In this document: positions 15,050-24,646 of the stretch, one piece after another
Layout: each line of letters opens with the position of its first letter
Numbering within the stretch: the first letter of the stretch is position 1
Assembly: GCA_041287635.1 (NCBI GenBank)
Contig: JBGGNG010000152.1
Location: forward strand, 3,115 to 67,114
Origin: JAOUEA01 sp041287635
Lineage (GTDB): Bacteria > Actinomycetota > UBA4738 > HRBIN12
Reading direction: 5' to 3'
Length of the DNA stretch: 64,000 nucleotides
The notes under the pieces: generated by a model
Databases searched by the model: none
Told to the model about the DNA's origin: nothing
What the model saw: the letters and a program-made list of their open reading frames with translations, nothing else
Program-made: the position numbers and the translations under genes

Positions 15050-15607
15050 TCACCGCGGGCGGTCCCGCCACTCTTCCGCCAGCATCGAGTACACGACGAT
15101 GTCGTAGTAGCCGCCGAGCCCCCGGCCGCCGCCGCGCTCCACGCTCTCCTCGACGTAGCCGAGCCGCTCGGGGACAGCACGGCTGCGCACGTTCCCCATG
15201 CCCGCCCGGATCACGACCCTGTTGAGTCCGACGTGCTCGAAGGCGAGGCGGGTGAACTCCTGAGCGGAGCGCGTGATCAACCCTCGCCCCTCGAACGGCG
15301 CCCGGGTCCAGTAGCCGATCTCACCCGCGATGCCGTACCCGTCCCACGTCAGCCCGACCCCGCCGGCGAGCTCGCCGTCGACGAAGATGCCGCAGCCTTC
15401 CAGCCCCGCGGACTCGCCGACGACCTTCTCGAGCCACGCCCGCTGCACATCGACCGAGGTCGTCCCCTCGACCCAGGGCATCCACTCCCCGAGGCGCTCG
15501 CGCTCGCCGGCAGCGACCGCCCAGATGGCATCGAGATCGTCCATCACGTACCGGCGCACGACGGCGCCCTCACCAAGGTCGATCGGCAGCGGATCGGCGG
15601 CGGTCAC
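15050..15607 (-). CDS. GNAT-family N-acetyltransferase (RimJ/RimL-like)
   Basis: The 185-residue protein starts at a GTG that overlaps the fadD-like stop (GTGA). It shows a RimJ/L-type GNAT fold: V-V-R-R-Y-V-M-D-D near the start, L-G-E-W-M-P-W-V-E, the G-I-F-V-D-G-E-L-A-G-G-V-G-L strand, and the acetyl-CoA P-loop-type region A-P-F-E-G-R-G-L-I-T-R-S-A. Then comes H-V-G-L-N-R-V-V-I-R with R-A-V-P-E-R-L-G-Y, the usual closing motif. Substrate (ribosomal protein or small molecule) cannot be deduced. Translational coupling to an acyl-CoA ligase is notable but may be fortuitous. Confidence 0.87.
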   Translation of the reverse strand: MTAADPLPIDLGEGAVVRRYVMDDLDAIWAVAAGERERLGEWMPWVEGTTSVDVQRAWLEKVVGESAGLEGCGIFVDGELAGGVGLTWDGYGIAGEIGYWTRAPFEGRGLITRSAQEFTRLAFEHVGLNRVVIRAGMGNVRSRAVPERLGYVEESVERGGGRGLGGYYDIVVYSMLAEEWRDRPR

Positions 15608-17328
15608 GTCGAGCCGGCCGCTTCCCGCTTCTTCCTCTCCTCGTCCTGCAGCACGCGGCGCAGCACCTTGCCGATCAGCGTCTCGGGCAGCTCCTCGCGG
15701 AACTCGATCTCCTTCGGCACGCGGTAGCCGGTGAGACCCTGGTCGGGATCGCGGCACCACTGCGCGATCTCGTCGGCGGTCGCGGTCTCGCCCGGCTTCA
15801 GCACGATGAACGCCTTCACGCGCTCGCCCGTCGTGTCGTCGGGCACGCCCACGACCGCGCATTTCAGGATCTTCGGATGATGGAAGAGCACGGCCTCCAC
15901 TTCGGTGGGGTACACGTTGAAACCCGACACCAGGATCATGTCCTTGATGCGATCGACAATCTTGAAGTAGCCCTGCTCGTCCATGATCGCGACGTCGCCG
16001 GTGTGCAGCCATCCGTTGCGGATCACCAAGCCGCTCTCGTCAGGGCGGTTCCAGTAGCCGAGCATCACCTGGGGGCCTTTGATGCACATCTCCCCTCGCT
16101 CACCCTGGGGCACCTCGCGATCGGGCTCGTCGAGGTCGACGAGCTTCACATCGGTGTCGGGCAAGGGCATGCCGATGAAGCCCTCTTTGCGCTCGCCGAC
16201 CAAGGGGTTGGCGTGCGTGACCGGGGAACACTCGCTCAAGCCGTAGCCCTCGACGACCGTCGCACCGCCCGTGATCTCCTCGAACCGCTTCGCCACCGCC
16301 ATCGGCAGCGGGGCCGCGCCCGAGATGCACGCCTTCAGCGACGCGAGGTCGTGCTTGGGCGTGCGCGGGTCCTGGTTCAGGGCGATGTACATGCGCGGCA
16401 CGCCGGGGAACAACGTCGGCTTCTCCTTCGAAATCGCCTTCAGCGCCATATCGATCTCGAAACGGGGCAGCAGGATCAGCTTCGCGGCCTTCGTCATCGA
16501 GAAGTCCATCACGAGCGTGCCGAAGGAGTGGAAGAAGGGCAGCGCCGCCACGATGCCGTCCTCGCCCTGGCGCACGACGTTGAGCCAGGCCGACGCCTGC
16601 AGGGCGTTCGAGACGAGGTTCGAGTGTGACAGCATCGCCCCCTTCGACAGGCCCGTCGTACCGCCCGTGTAGACCAGGGCCGCCACCTCGGAGGCCGGGT
16701 CCTCGACGACCGCTTCGGGCGGCACCGGACCAGCCTGACCCATCACATCGGCCCACCACCGAACCCGGTGGTCGGTCGGGATGAACGGCAGCGGCGTGCC
16801 GAGCTTGCGAGCGTCCGACTTGAACTTCAGGGGCGCGAGCCACTTGATCGGCGGCTTCATGTAGTGGTTCAGCTTCACCGCGATCACTTCCTGGTCGCCG
16901 GCGTCGTCGCGGATCTGACCGAACCGGTGGTAGATCTGGTCGAGCACGATCATCACCTTCGCGCCCGAATCCTTGATCTGGTGTTCGAGCTCGCGCTCGG
17001 TGTACAAGGGGTTGTTGCCGACCGCCACCGCGCCGATCCGCTGGCACGCGAAGAACGCGATCACGTACTCCGGGCAGTTCGGCAGGATCATGCCCACCCG
17101 GTCGCCACTGCGGACCCCGAGCCCGGCGAGCACCGCCGAGAACCGCTCGACCTCGGCGAGCAGCTTCGCGTAGGTCATATGGGCCCCGAAGAACGCGAGC
17201 GCCGGCTTGTCGGGGAATCCGGCAGCCGCGTTGCGCAGCAACGCATAGACGGACTCCCTCGGGAACGGCTCGAGCGAGTGCGGCACGTCGGGCGGGTACG
17301 CGTCGAACCACGGTCGGTGGCTGGTCAT
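15604..17328 (-). CDS. Long-chain fatty acid–CoA ligase (FadD-like)
   Basis: The 574-residue ANL-superfamily enzyme adenylates a fatty acid and transfers it to CoA. The P-loop motif Y-T-G-G-T-T-G-L-S-K-G is intact. Further motifs are V-E-G-Y-G-L-S-E-C-S-P-V (A5), L-H-T-G-D-V-A and Y-F-K-I-V-D-R-I-K-D-M-I-L-V-S-G-F-N-V-Y-P (A7/A8). The adenylation Lys sits in L-I-G-K-V-L-R-R-V. Start at M-T-S-H-R-P-W-F is preferred over an in-frame codon 36 nt upstream. The N-terminus resembles acyl-CoA ligases of lipid catabolism. No beta-oxidation gene is adjacent; a GNAT follows in the same operon. Confidence 0.92.
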   Translation of the reverse strand: MTSHRPWFDAYPPDVPHSLEPFPRESVYALLRNAAAGFPDKPALAFFGAHMTYAKLLAEVERFSAVLAGLGVRSGDRVGMILPNCPEYVIAFFACQRIGAVAVGNNPLYTERELEHQIKDSGAKVMIVLDQIYHRFGQIRDDAGDQEVIAVKLNHYMKPPIKWLAPLKFKSDARKLGTPLPFIPTDHRVRWWADVMGQAGPVPPEAVVEDPASEVAALVYTGGTTGLSKGAMLSHSNLVSNALQASAWLNVVRQGEDGIVAALPFFHSFGTLVMDFSMTKAAKLILLPRFEIDMALKAISKEKPTLFPGVPRMYIALNQDPRTPKHDLASLKACISGAAPLPMAVAKRFEEITGGATVVEGYGLSECSPVTHANPLVGERKEGFIGMPLPDTDVKLVDLDEPDREVPQGERGEMCIKGPQVMLGYWNRPDESGLVIRNGWLHTGDVAIMDEQGYFKIVDRIKDMILVSGFNVYPTEVEAVLFHHPKILKCAVVGVPDDTTGERVKAFIVLKPGETATADEIAQWCRDPDQGLTGYRVPKEIEFREELPETLIGKVLRRVLQDEERKKREAAGST

Positions 17329-17386
17329 GTCGCGCATCATCCCCGGGCGGCGCTGAGCTAGCAAGCCGCCGGGACGCCGGCCGACA

Positions 17387-18334
17387 TCAGCCGGCGCCGT
17401 AGAGCCGCGTCAAGTGGGCGCCCCGCTCCGCGAGCTCTTCGCGGACATCGTCGGGAGCGAGCACCTCGACCCAGGGCGCGAACGTGACGAGGTCCGAGGC
17501 CGCCGCGTGCGCCGACCAACTCCGGATGCGCACGTCGAGGCGGCCGTCGGGACGTTCCTCACCGAGGGTGACACGTCGGTCGAACGCGGCGCGCAACCAG
17601 CGCAGCGCCTCGGGCTCGGCGGCCGCCTCGACCTCGAAGGTCGCCCGTTCCCGGTCGAGCCGAGCGACGGTGTCGTTCCAGGCGGCGGCGAGATCGAACC
17701 CCTCGGGGCGAACGACGGGTTCGTCGAGCATCTCGGCCGACGTGACCCGGCTGACCCGGAACGTGCGCATGCCCGCGTCGGTGCCGGCGAGCAGGTACCA
17801 CACCGATGCCTTCGACACGAGGCCGAACGGGTGCACGACCCGCACGCTGCCGGGACGGTCCGGACCCTGGTACCCCAGCCGTACCTGGCGAGCCTCCACG
17901 GCCGCGTGCTGCAGAACCTCCAGGTGCTCCGGCGGCTGGGCGGGGGTGCGATCCCAGCTCGTCGGATCGATCACGACCGCCGCTGCGGCGGCTTCCGCCT
18001 CGGCGCGGAACGGCTCGGGCAGGGCACGCACGAGCTTGCGCAATGCTGCCTTGATCTGCGGCGTCGCGGCCGCCGACGGCCCCGCGACGAGGAAGAGGGT
18101 GCGAGCCTCCGCCGCGGTGAGACCGCTGAGGTCGGTGCGGGCGCCGCCGACGAGCGACCAGCCACCACCACGTCCGGCCTGGGAGTACACCGGAACGCCG
18201 GCCATGGCGAGCCCCTCGAGGTCGCGGCGGGCGGTGCGCTCGGAGACCTCAAGCTCGTCGGCGAGCTCCGCGGCGGTCACGCGCCCGCGCGCCTGCAGGA
18301 TCAACAGGGCTGCCACGAGGCGGTCGGCTCGCAT
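17387..18334 (-). CDS. WYL-domain transcriptional regulator with N-terminal HTH
   Basis: The 315-residue regulator has an HTH_11/DeoR-like head (R-A-D-R-L-V-A-A-L-L-I-L-Q, then V-T-A-A-E-L-A-D-E-L-E-V-S-E-R-T-A-R-R-D). It is followed by a WYL domain: residues ~140–215 with V-R-V-V-H-P-F-G-L-V-S-K and V-W-Y-L-L-A-G, whose Trp-Tyr-Leu is the motif's namesake. A C-terminal WCX extension follows. WYL proteins bind ligands or nucleotides and control stress or transport genes. It is divergent from the DrrAB-type exporter with a 121-bp gap, so it may control that exporter and itself. Confidence 0.9.
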   Translation of the reverse strand: MRADRLVAALLILQARGRVTAAELADELEVSERTARRDLEGLAMAGVPVYSQAGRGGGWSLVGGARTDLSGLTAAEARTLFLVAGPSAAATPQIKAALRKLVRALPEPFRAEAEAAAAAVVIDPTSWDRTPAQPPEHLEVLQHAAVEARQVRLGYQGPDRPGSVRVVHPFGLVSKASVWYLLAGTDAGMRTFRVSRVTSAEMLDEPVVRPEGFDLAAAWNDTVARLDRERATFEVEAAAEPEALRWLRAAFDRRVTLGEERPDGRLDVRIRSWSAHAAASDLVTFAPWVEVLAPDDVREELAERGAHLTRLYGAG

Positions 18335-18455
18335 GCGACGAACCTTCTCACGGAAACCAGTCAGAGGATGGCCAGTTCACGAGCGATGATGTTCACGGTC
18401 CAGGGGGGTCTCACCGAACGACGCATCTCGAACCGCCAGTGAGGAGGGGTACGAC

Positions 18456-19457
18456 ATGGGCAACGCAGCGATCCACGTGGAAGGTCTCGTGAAGACTTTC
18501 GGTACGGTGCGAGCGGTCGACGGCATCGACATGGTGGCCCGAGAGGGGACCGTCTTCGGTCTGCTCGGGCCGAACGGCGCCGGCAAGACGACCACGATCC
18601 GGGTGCTCTCCACCCTGTTGAAGCCCGACGCCGGGCGGGCGACGGTCGGCGGCCACGACGTGGTCGAGCATCCCGCAGAGGTCCGCCGCATGATCGGACT
18701 GACCGGCCAGTACGCGGCGGTCGACGAACTGCTCTCGGGCAAGGACAACCTCGTCATGATCGGGCGACTCCTCGGCCTCAAGGCGTCGGAGGCCCGCAGC
18801 CGCGCGACGCAGCTGCTCGAGGACTTCGACCTCTCCGATGCCGCCGGGAAGTTCGTGAAGTCCTACTCGGGCGGCATGCGCCGCCGCCTCGATCTCGCGG
18901 CGAGTCTGGTGGGGCGTCCCGCGTTCCTCTACCTCGACGAGCCGACGACGGGGCTCGACCCGCGGAGCCGGCTCGACCTGTGGGGCATGATCCGGCGGCT
19001 CGTGGCCGACGGCACCACGGTGCTGCTCACGACGCAGTACCTCGAGGAGGCCGATCGTCTCGCCGACGAGATCGTCGTGATCGACCATGGCACCGTGATC
19101 GCGGCCGGCACGTCAGCCCAGCTCAAGAGCCGGGTCGGCGGGCACGTGCTGCACGCGCGGCCGGTCATGCCCGAGGACCTGCCGACGACCGAGAAGGCGC
19201 TGACCCCGTTGGTGAAGACGGGCGAGTCGGCGTTCAACGACGGTCAGGTCGTCATGCTTCCGATCGAAGACTCGTCGGCGCTCGGACAGGCGGTGCTCCG
19301 CCTCGAGGAGGCCGGCGTCGCGGTCGACGACCTCTCGCTGCGGCGGCCGAGCCTCGACGAGGCGTTCCTGGCGCTCACGGGGCACGTCGCCGAGGGCGAG
19401 GAAGACCCGCGCGACGTGACCGACGACGATCTCTCGAACCGCAGGAGGGCCTCATGA
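18456..19457 (+). CDS. ABC exporter ATP-binding subunit (DrrA-like)
   Basis: The 333-residue ATPase has Walker A (G-P-N-G-A-G-K-T-T), the signature Y-S-G-G-M-R-R-R-L-D-L-A, Walker B (F-L-Y-L-D-E-P-T-T-G-L-D), and a DrrA-type C-terminal extension of about 100 residues. Proteins of this group power efflux of antibiotics or lipids with an ABC-2 permease. The permease follows with an ATGA overlap. GGAGGGG precedes the ATG. The divergent WYL gene is the likely regulator. Confidence 0.94.
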   Translation: MGNAAIHVEGLVKTFGTVRAVDGIDMVAREGTVFGLLGPNGAGKTTTIRVLSTLLKPDAGRATVGGHDVVEHPAEVRRMIGLTGQYAAVDELLSGKDNLVMIGRLLGLKASEARSRATQLLEDFDLSDAAGKFVKSYSGGMRRRLDLAASLVGRPAFLYLDEPTTGLDPRSRLDLWGMIRRLVADGTTVLLTTQYLEEADRLADEIVVIDHGTVIAAGTSAQLKSRVGGHVLHARPVMPEDLPTTEKALTPLVKTGESAFNDGQVVMLPIEDSSALGQAVLRLEEAGVAVDDLSLRRPSLDEAFLALTGHVAEGEEDPRDVTDDDLSNRRRAS

Positions 19458-20239
19458 GCACCGTCCCCGTCTCCCACGTCAACGGCAACGTGATCACGAA
19501 CACGCTCACGATCGCCCGACGCAACCTGCTGCACATCAAGGCCACGCCCGAGCAGCTCGTCGAGATGACGATCCAGCCGATCATGTTCCTCGTGCTGTTC
19601 GTCTACGTGTTCGGCGGGGCGATCGCCGGCTCGAGCAGCGAGTATCTGGAGTTCGCGCTGCCGGGCATCCTGATCCAAAGCGTGTGCTTCTTACCCTTCA
19701 CGACCGCGCTCGCGCTCAACACCGACTTCTCGCGCGGGGTGATCGACCGCTTCCGGTCGCTGCCGATGGCGCGATCGGCGGTGATCGGCGGGCGCATCAT
19801 GGCCGACGGCGTGCGCATCGCGTGGAGCGCCGTGATCATCGTGGGGTTCTCGATGATCCTCGGGTTCCGCTTCGGCGGGTCGGCGGCGGAGGCTGTGGCT
19901 GCCCTGCTCGTGGTCATCGCGTTCGGCCTCGCGATGTGCTGGCCGCTGGCGTTCATCGGCATCACGGCGCGCAGTACCGAGTCGGTCAACACATGGGGCT
20001 TCATGATCATCCTGCCGCTCACGTTCGCGAGCTCGGCCTTCGTGCCGACCGAGAGCATGCCTGGATGGCTCCAGGCCTTCGCCGAGATCAACCCGGTCAC
20101 CTACGCGATCAACGCCGCGAGGTCGCTGATGCTGGGCCTGCCGCTGGAGGGCTGGCTCACCGGCACGATCGTGTGGATCACGGTCCTGGTCGGGGTGTTC
20201 GCCCCACTGGCCATCGTGCGCTACCGCCGCCGCATCTGA
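19454..20239 (+). CDS. ABC-2 type permease (DrrB-like)
   Basis: The 261-residue permease has six hydrophobic segments and the ABC-2 family features: P-I-M-F-L-V-L-F-V-Y-V-F-G-G-A-I near the N-terminus, D-R-F-R-S-L-P-M-A-R-S-A-V (the conserved coupling loop), and F-A-S-S-A-F-V-P-T-E-S-M-P-G-W-L-Q-A-F-A-E-I-N-P-V-T-Y. It pairs with the ATPase encoded 4 nt upstream to form a probable drug or lipid exporter. Substrate unknown. Confidence 0.93.
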   Translation: MSTVPVSHVNGNVITNTLTIARRNLLHIKATPEQLVEMTIQPIMFLVLFVYVFGGAIAGSSSEYLEFALPGILIQSVCFLPFTTALALNTDFSRGVIDRFRSLPMARSAVIGGRIMADGVRIAWSAVIIVGFSMILGFRFGGSAAEAVAALLVVIAFGLAMCWPLAFIGITARSTESVNTWGFMIILPLTFASSAFVPTESMPGWLQAFAEINPVTYAINAARSLMLGLPLEGWLTGTIVWITVLVGVFAPLAIVRYRRRI

Positions 20240-20331
20240 ACGGCGGGCGTCCGAACAGCGTGTTTGCTTCGACCCCTCGGGGGTGCGAGCATCGAGCGTC
20301 ACGTTCGCACCACGAGGGGGAGGACTTCGTC

Positions 20332-20910
20332 ATGAGGAAGAAGGCACTGTTCGGGCTGCTCGCGGTCCCGCTGGCCCTATTGCTGAGCGGTTGTTTCCTG
20401 CTCCAAGGATTTTGGATCAACTCCAACCAGATCAGCCCAGGCGGCAAGGGCACGAAGGCTACGTTCCAGATCCACCCGGCCCGCTCAGGGGGTGACGACA
20501 CCGCCCATCAGTTCTTCCTCGTCGGGGTCCAGAACGCCGACCTCAAAGTCACCAAGGGGACCTGGGGGACGAATGGCGTCTTCGGTGGTCCGTACCCGCT
20601 GACATCGGCCCCGGGGCTCGAAACCATCATCGGCGACCAGTGCCAGTCCAACGGTTTCAACCTTGCCGATGCGACTGGGTTGACCTGGAAGGGATTCCGG
20701 ACGCCATCGGCCGTGAACGATCGCGACAAGACCAAGAAGGACGTGATCGTCGAGGTAGGACTCAAGGCACTCGCGTCCGCGAGCCCGGGAGACTATGGGG
20801 TGGTCGGTGTGACCGGTGCATGGGTCGACGACGGTGACAACGTTCCCGAGGCATCCGATGGCTTCCTTTGCACAGGCGTGAGCCAGGTCTCGGTGAACGT
20901 GTCGGCCTGA
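20332..20910 (+). CDS. Secreted lipoprotein of unknown function
   Basis: The 192-residue protein starts after GGGGGAGGAC. It has a lipoprotein signal: basic M-R-K-K, hydrophobic A-L-F-G-L-L-A-V-P-L-A-L-L-L, then the lipobox L-S-G-C with the modified Cys at residue 21. The mature part begins F-L-L-Q-G-F-W-I-N-S and is probably beta-rich, with Gly-rich loops and two further Cys (D-Q-C-Q-S and F-L-C-T-G) that may form a disulfide. I recognise no family. GC content and codon use look slightly more relaxed than neighbours, but I cannot quantify that here. A short 7-bp hairpin lies at 20934–20952. Confidence 0.8.
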   Translation: MRKKALFGLLAVPLALLLSGCFLLQGFWINSNQISPGGKGTKATFQIHPARSGGDDTAHQFFLVGVQNADLKVTKGTWGTNGVFGGPYPLTSAPGLETIIGDQCQSNGFNLADATGLTWKGFRTPSAVNDRDKTKKDVIVEVGLKALASASPGDYGVVGVTGAWVDDGDNVPEASDGFLCTGVSQVSVNVSA

Positions 20911-21047
20911 CCTTCCAGCCAACCATCTGAGGCCGCGGCGCTCGTCGCCGCGAACCTCGCACCACGGGCGCCGGCTCGCGCGGTTCGTACGATGCGTGGG
21001 CTGGCGTTCGTGCTGTGCGCCCGCCACCGTCCTCGTGAGGAATCACC

Positions 21048-22832
21048 ATGCAGGTAGCGACATCCACATCGACGCCCACCGTCGACCGGGCGATCTTCCG
21101 CCGCGGCGTGCGATTGGTCGTGTCCTACGTGCGCATGCACCCCAAGCCGTTCGCGGCCGCGGTCGCCGGCGCCGTCCTGTTCGCGTTCGCCTCACTCTGG
21201 CTCACGGAGGCGCTCGCGCGTGCCACCGACGAGGTGCTCACCCCCGCCTTCGAGGGAGACCTCGACACCTCGAAGGTCTGGGTCGCCGTCGGCGGCTTGA
21301 TGCTCGGCGGCATCGGGCGCGCCCTCGGCATCATGGTGCGCCGCTATTACTCCGGCGTGGCCGGCGAGCGCGTGATGGCGACGCTGCGCACCAGGGTCGC
21401 CGAGCGCTACCGCGCGCTCTCGCTCCGCTACCACCGCGAGACACCCACCGGCGAGCTGCTCGCCCACATGGAGGCCGACGTGAAGGCGGCGGTCGACGTC
21501 TTCTGGCCGGTGCCGTTCGCGATGGGGGTGATCGTGCTGACGGGGCTGGCCCTGATCGCGCTGCTGACCACCGACCCGGTGCTCGCGCTCGTCGGCCTGT
21601 TCGTGTTCCCGACGCTCGCGATCATGAACCAGATCTTCGCTCGTCGCATGGAGGAGCCGACCCGCCTGGCGCAGGAGCGCATCGGCGAGGTGAGCGCGGT
21701 CGCCCACGAATCGATCGACGGCGCCCTCGTCGTGAAGACGCTCGGCCGGGAGCGGGCCGAGACCCAGCGGCTGCTCGAGAAGGCCCGGGAGCTTCGTGAC
21801 GAGCGTGTGCGCTCGGGATCGATCCGGGCGACGTTCGAAGCCGCGCTCGACGCCCTGCCGACCCTCGCGATCGCGCTGCTGCTCGCCGTCGGGTCATGGC
21901 GTGTGTCGACGGGCGACATCACGCTCGGAGATCTGATCGGGTTCGTAGCGCTCTTCCAGTTGCTGGCGTGGCCGATGCGTTTCATCGGCTGGATCCTCGC
22001 CGAGCTCCCGCGTGCCGTCGTCGGGTACGACCGCATCGAGGAGGTCTTCCAGGAGCCGGTGACGGTCACCCCCGTACGGGAAGGCTCGCCGCTGCCCGAG
22101 GGTCCGCTAGGGATGCACGTGCACGACCTGCGGCTCGAGTACGAGCAGCAGTCCCCGGTGCTCGAGGGGGTGACGTTCGAGGTCGCACCCGGCGAGTCCG
22201 TCGCGATCGTCGGCCCGACCGGTGTCGGCAAGAGCACGCTCACCCAGCTGATGGTGCGGCTCGTCGACCCCGACCAGGGACACGTCGAGGTCGGCGGGGT
22301 GGACCTGCGCCACGTCGACGTGGCGCAGCTGCGCGGCGCGGTCGCGGTCGTGTTCCAGGAGAGCTTCCTGTTCGCGGAGAGCGTGCGGTCGAACATCGCG
22401 CTGGACTCGGGGGCGAGCGATACCGAGGTCGAGCACGCGGCCGTGATCGCGGCGTGCGACCGGTTCATCCGAGCACTTCCCGACGGGTACGACACGGTCG
22501 TCGGCGAGCGCGGCCTCACCCTGTCGGGCGGCGAGCGACAGCGCGTGGCGCTCGCGAGGGCGTTGGTGCGCACGCCCCGGCTGCTGATCCTCGACGATGC
22601 GACGAGCGCGGTCGATCCCTCGATCGAAGCCGAGATCCTCGGGGCGCTCCGTCGTGAGTTGTCGACGACGCTGGTCGTGGTGGCCTATCGCCTCTCCACG
22701 ATCCGGCTCGCGGACCGCGTGATATTCCTGCGGAGCGGACGGGTCGAGGCGACCGGCTCCCACGACGAGCTGCTCGAGACGCAGCCCGGCTATGCGGCGA
22801 TCATCCGGGCGTACGAACGAGGTGAACGATGA
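21048..22832 (+). CDS. ABC exporter half-transporter (TM + ATPase), first of a pair
   Basis: The 594-residue protein combines a six-helix ABC exporter domain (residues ~30–320, containing H-R-E-T-P-T-G-E-L-L-A-H-M-E-A-D) with an ATPase: Walker A G-P-T-G-V-G-K-S-T, signature L-S-G-G-E-R-Q-R-V-A-L-A-R-A-L, Walker B L-L-I-L-D-D-A-T-S-A-V-D. The D-D in place of the usual D-E means the catalytic Glu is Asp, which suggests this half has the degenerate ATP site of a heterodimer. Its stop overlaps the next gene's ATG, which encodes the second half. Confidence 0.94.
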   Translation: MQVATSTSTPTVDRAIFRRGVRLVVSYVRMHPKPFAAAVAGAVLFAFASLWLTEALARATDEVLTPAFEGDLDTSKVWVAVGGLMLGGIGRALGIMVRRYYSGVAGERVMATLRTRVAERYRALSLRYHRETPTGELLAHMEADVKAAVDVFWPVPFAMGVIVLTGLALIALLTTDPVLALVGLFVFPTLAIMNQIFARRMEEPTRLAQERIGEVSAVAHESIDGALVVKTLGRERAETQRLLEKARELRDERVRSGSIRATFEAALDALPTLAIALLLAVGSWRVSTGDITLGDLIGFVALFQLLAWPMRFIGWILAELPRAVVGYDRIEEVFQEPVTVTPVREGSPLPEGPLGMHVHDLRLEYEQQSPVLEGVTFEVAPGESVAIVGPTGVGKSTLTQLMVRLVDPDQGHVEVGGVDLRHVDVAQLRGAVAVVFQESFLFAESVRSNIALDSGASDTEVEHAAVIAACDRFIRALPDGYDTVVGERGLTLSGGERQRVALARALVRTPRLLILDDATSAVDPSIEAEILGALRRELSTTLVVVAYRLSTIRLADRVIFLRSGRVEATGSHDELLETQPGYAAIIRAYERGER

Positions 22833-24646
22833 CTGCCGAGCTGACCCGCCTACGAGGGTTGGACGACGATCTGCCGGTCCCCGAGGAGCTCAAGGGGTCG
22901 TTCGCGGTGCTCCGCCGCGGCGTGCGCGAGAGCCCCGAGCTGCGCAAGGGCCTCGGCTTCACGCTCGTCGTCTCCCTGGGTATCACCGCGATCTCGCTCG
23001 TCACCCCGATCCTCGTGCAGCAGGTGTTCGATCACGGCTTCACGCCCGAGTTCAAACCGAGGTTCGTCTACGGCATCTGCGCGCTGGCGTTCCTGCTGGT
23101 GATCGTGGCGTTCCTGGCGGCGCGCACCGCCGGGCGCCGGCTCGTGCGCGCCTCCGAAGAGGCGTTGATGAACCTGCGCGTGCGCACGTTCGCGCACATC
23201 CACCGACTCTCGATCGCGGAGCAGAGCGAGGAGAAGCGTGGCGTCTTCGTGGCCCGTGTGACCGCCGACGCCGACTCCCTGCAGCAGTTCACGGAGTGGG
23301 GCGGCATCGCGTGGCTGATCTCGTTCGTGCAGGCGTTCGCGGCGCTCGCCGTGATGCTCGTGTACTCCTGGCAGCTCTCGATCGTGGTGGTGCTGCTGAT
23401 GGTGCCGCTCGTGGTGATCATGGGCTCGATGCAGGCTCGGCTGTCGGCGGCGTTCGATGCCGCACGCACGCGCGTCGGCGAGATGCTGAGCGAGGTGAGC
23501 GAGAGCGTGATGGGCGCGGCGGTCGTGCGCGCCTACGGCCTCGACGACACGATCCATGCGCGGGTCACGGGCGCGATCGGACGCCGCTACGACGCCGAGG
23601 TGAAGGCGCACCTGCGTGCGGCGACCTTGTGGCCGATGTCCAGCGTGTTCTACGCGCTCACGCTGGCGGTCGTGATCGCCGTGGGCGCCCTGTTCGGCCC
23701 GGAGTGGGGCCTGACCCTCGGCACCGCTACGGCGTTCCTGTTCCTGGGAGACGTCTTCCTCAGCGTGTTCGAGGACCTGCCGGAGATCTACTCCGAGACC
23801 CAGACGGCGATCGCGGGCTGGCGGAAGATCCTCGCCGTGCTCGACCTGCCGATCGAGATCGAGGAGCCGGCCGACGGGGTGCGGCTGCCGACCCACGGGG
23901 CCCTGGACGTCGAGGTCAACGATCTGACGTTCGGCTACCGCGGCGGACCGCCGGTGCTGCAAGACATCGAGGTCGCGATCCCGGCCGGGGCCCACGTGGC
24001 GATCGTGGGCGAGACGGGAAGCGGCAAGACGACGTTCGCGAAGCTGCTGACCCGCCTCGCCGATCCTCGGATGGGCTCGATCGAGGTGGGCGGCGCCGAC
24101 CTGCGCGAGATCGACCCGTCGTCGCGCCGTGTCGCGATCCGCATGGTGCCGCAGGACGGCTTCCTCTTCGACTGGTCGGTTCGGGAGAACGTCAAGGTCG
24201 GGCGCGAGGGTGCCACCGACCGCGAGGTCGACGCAGCCTTCGAGGAGCTGGGGCTCGGCGAGTGGGTGCGCGCGCTCCAGGACGGCTTGGACACGCGAGC
24301 CGGCGAGCGTGGCGAGCAGCTCTCGGTGGGTGAGCGACAACTGATCGCGCTCGTGCGGGCCCAGATCGCCGACCCGGGCCTGCTGATCCTCGACGAGGCG
24401 ACCAGCGCGGTCGATCCTGCGACCGAGGCGCGCATCACGGAGGCGCTCAGGCGGCTCTCTGCCGGGCGCACCACCGTGACGATCGCGCACCGGCTCTCCA
24501 CCGCCGAGCACGCCGACCGCGTGTTCGTCTTCGACAGGGGCGAGATTGTCGAGCGGGGCACCCACGACGAGCTCGTCGCGATGGGAGGCGTCTACGCCGG
24601 GCTCTACGAGAGCTGGCTCGGCAACATCAGGGACGACCCGGCGTGA
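22829..24646 (+). CDS. ABC exporter half-transporter, second of a pair
   Basis: The 605-residue partner has the same exporter fold. Its ATPase carries Walker A G-E-T-G-S-G-K-T-T and Walker B L-L-I-L-D-E-A-T-S-A-V-D with the catalytic Glu present, but a signature of L-S-V-G-E-R-Q-L-I-A-L, where the second Gly of LSGGQ is Val. In asymmetric exporters one half supplies a good Walker B and the other a good signature, which is exactly the split seen between these two proteins. It overlaps the acylase gene by 4 nt (GTGA). Substrate unknown; a peptide or lipid is plausible. Confidence 0.94.
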   Translation: MTAELTRLRGLDDDLPVPEELKGSFAVLRRGVRESPELRKGLGFTLVVSLGITAISLVTPILVQQVFDHGFTPEFKPRFVYGICALAFLLVIVAFLAARTAGRRLVRASEEALMNLRVRTFAHIHRLSIAEQSEEKRGVFVARVTADADSLQQFTEWGGIAWLISFVQAFAALAVMLVYSWQLSIVVVLLMVPLVVIMGSMQARLSAAFDAARTRVGEMLSEVSESVMGAAVVRAYGLDDTIHARVTGAIGRRYDAEVKAHLRAATLWPMSSVFYALTLAVVIAVGALFGPEWGLTLGTATAFLFLGDVFLSVFEDLPEIYSETQTAIAGWRKILAVLDLPIEIEEPADGVRLPTHGALDVEVNDLTFGYRGGPPVLQDIEVAIPAGAHVAIVGETGSGKTTFAKLLTRLADPRMGSIEVGGADLREIDPSSRRVAIRMVPQDGFLFDWSVRENVKVGREGATDREVDAAFEELGLGEWVRALQDGLDTRAGERGEQLSVGERQLIALVRAQIADPGLLILDEATSAVDPATEARITEALRRLSAGRTTVTIAHRLSTAEHADRVFVFDRGEIVERGTHDELVAMGGVYAGLYESWLGNIRDDPA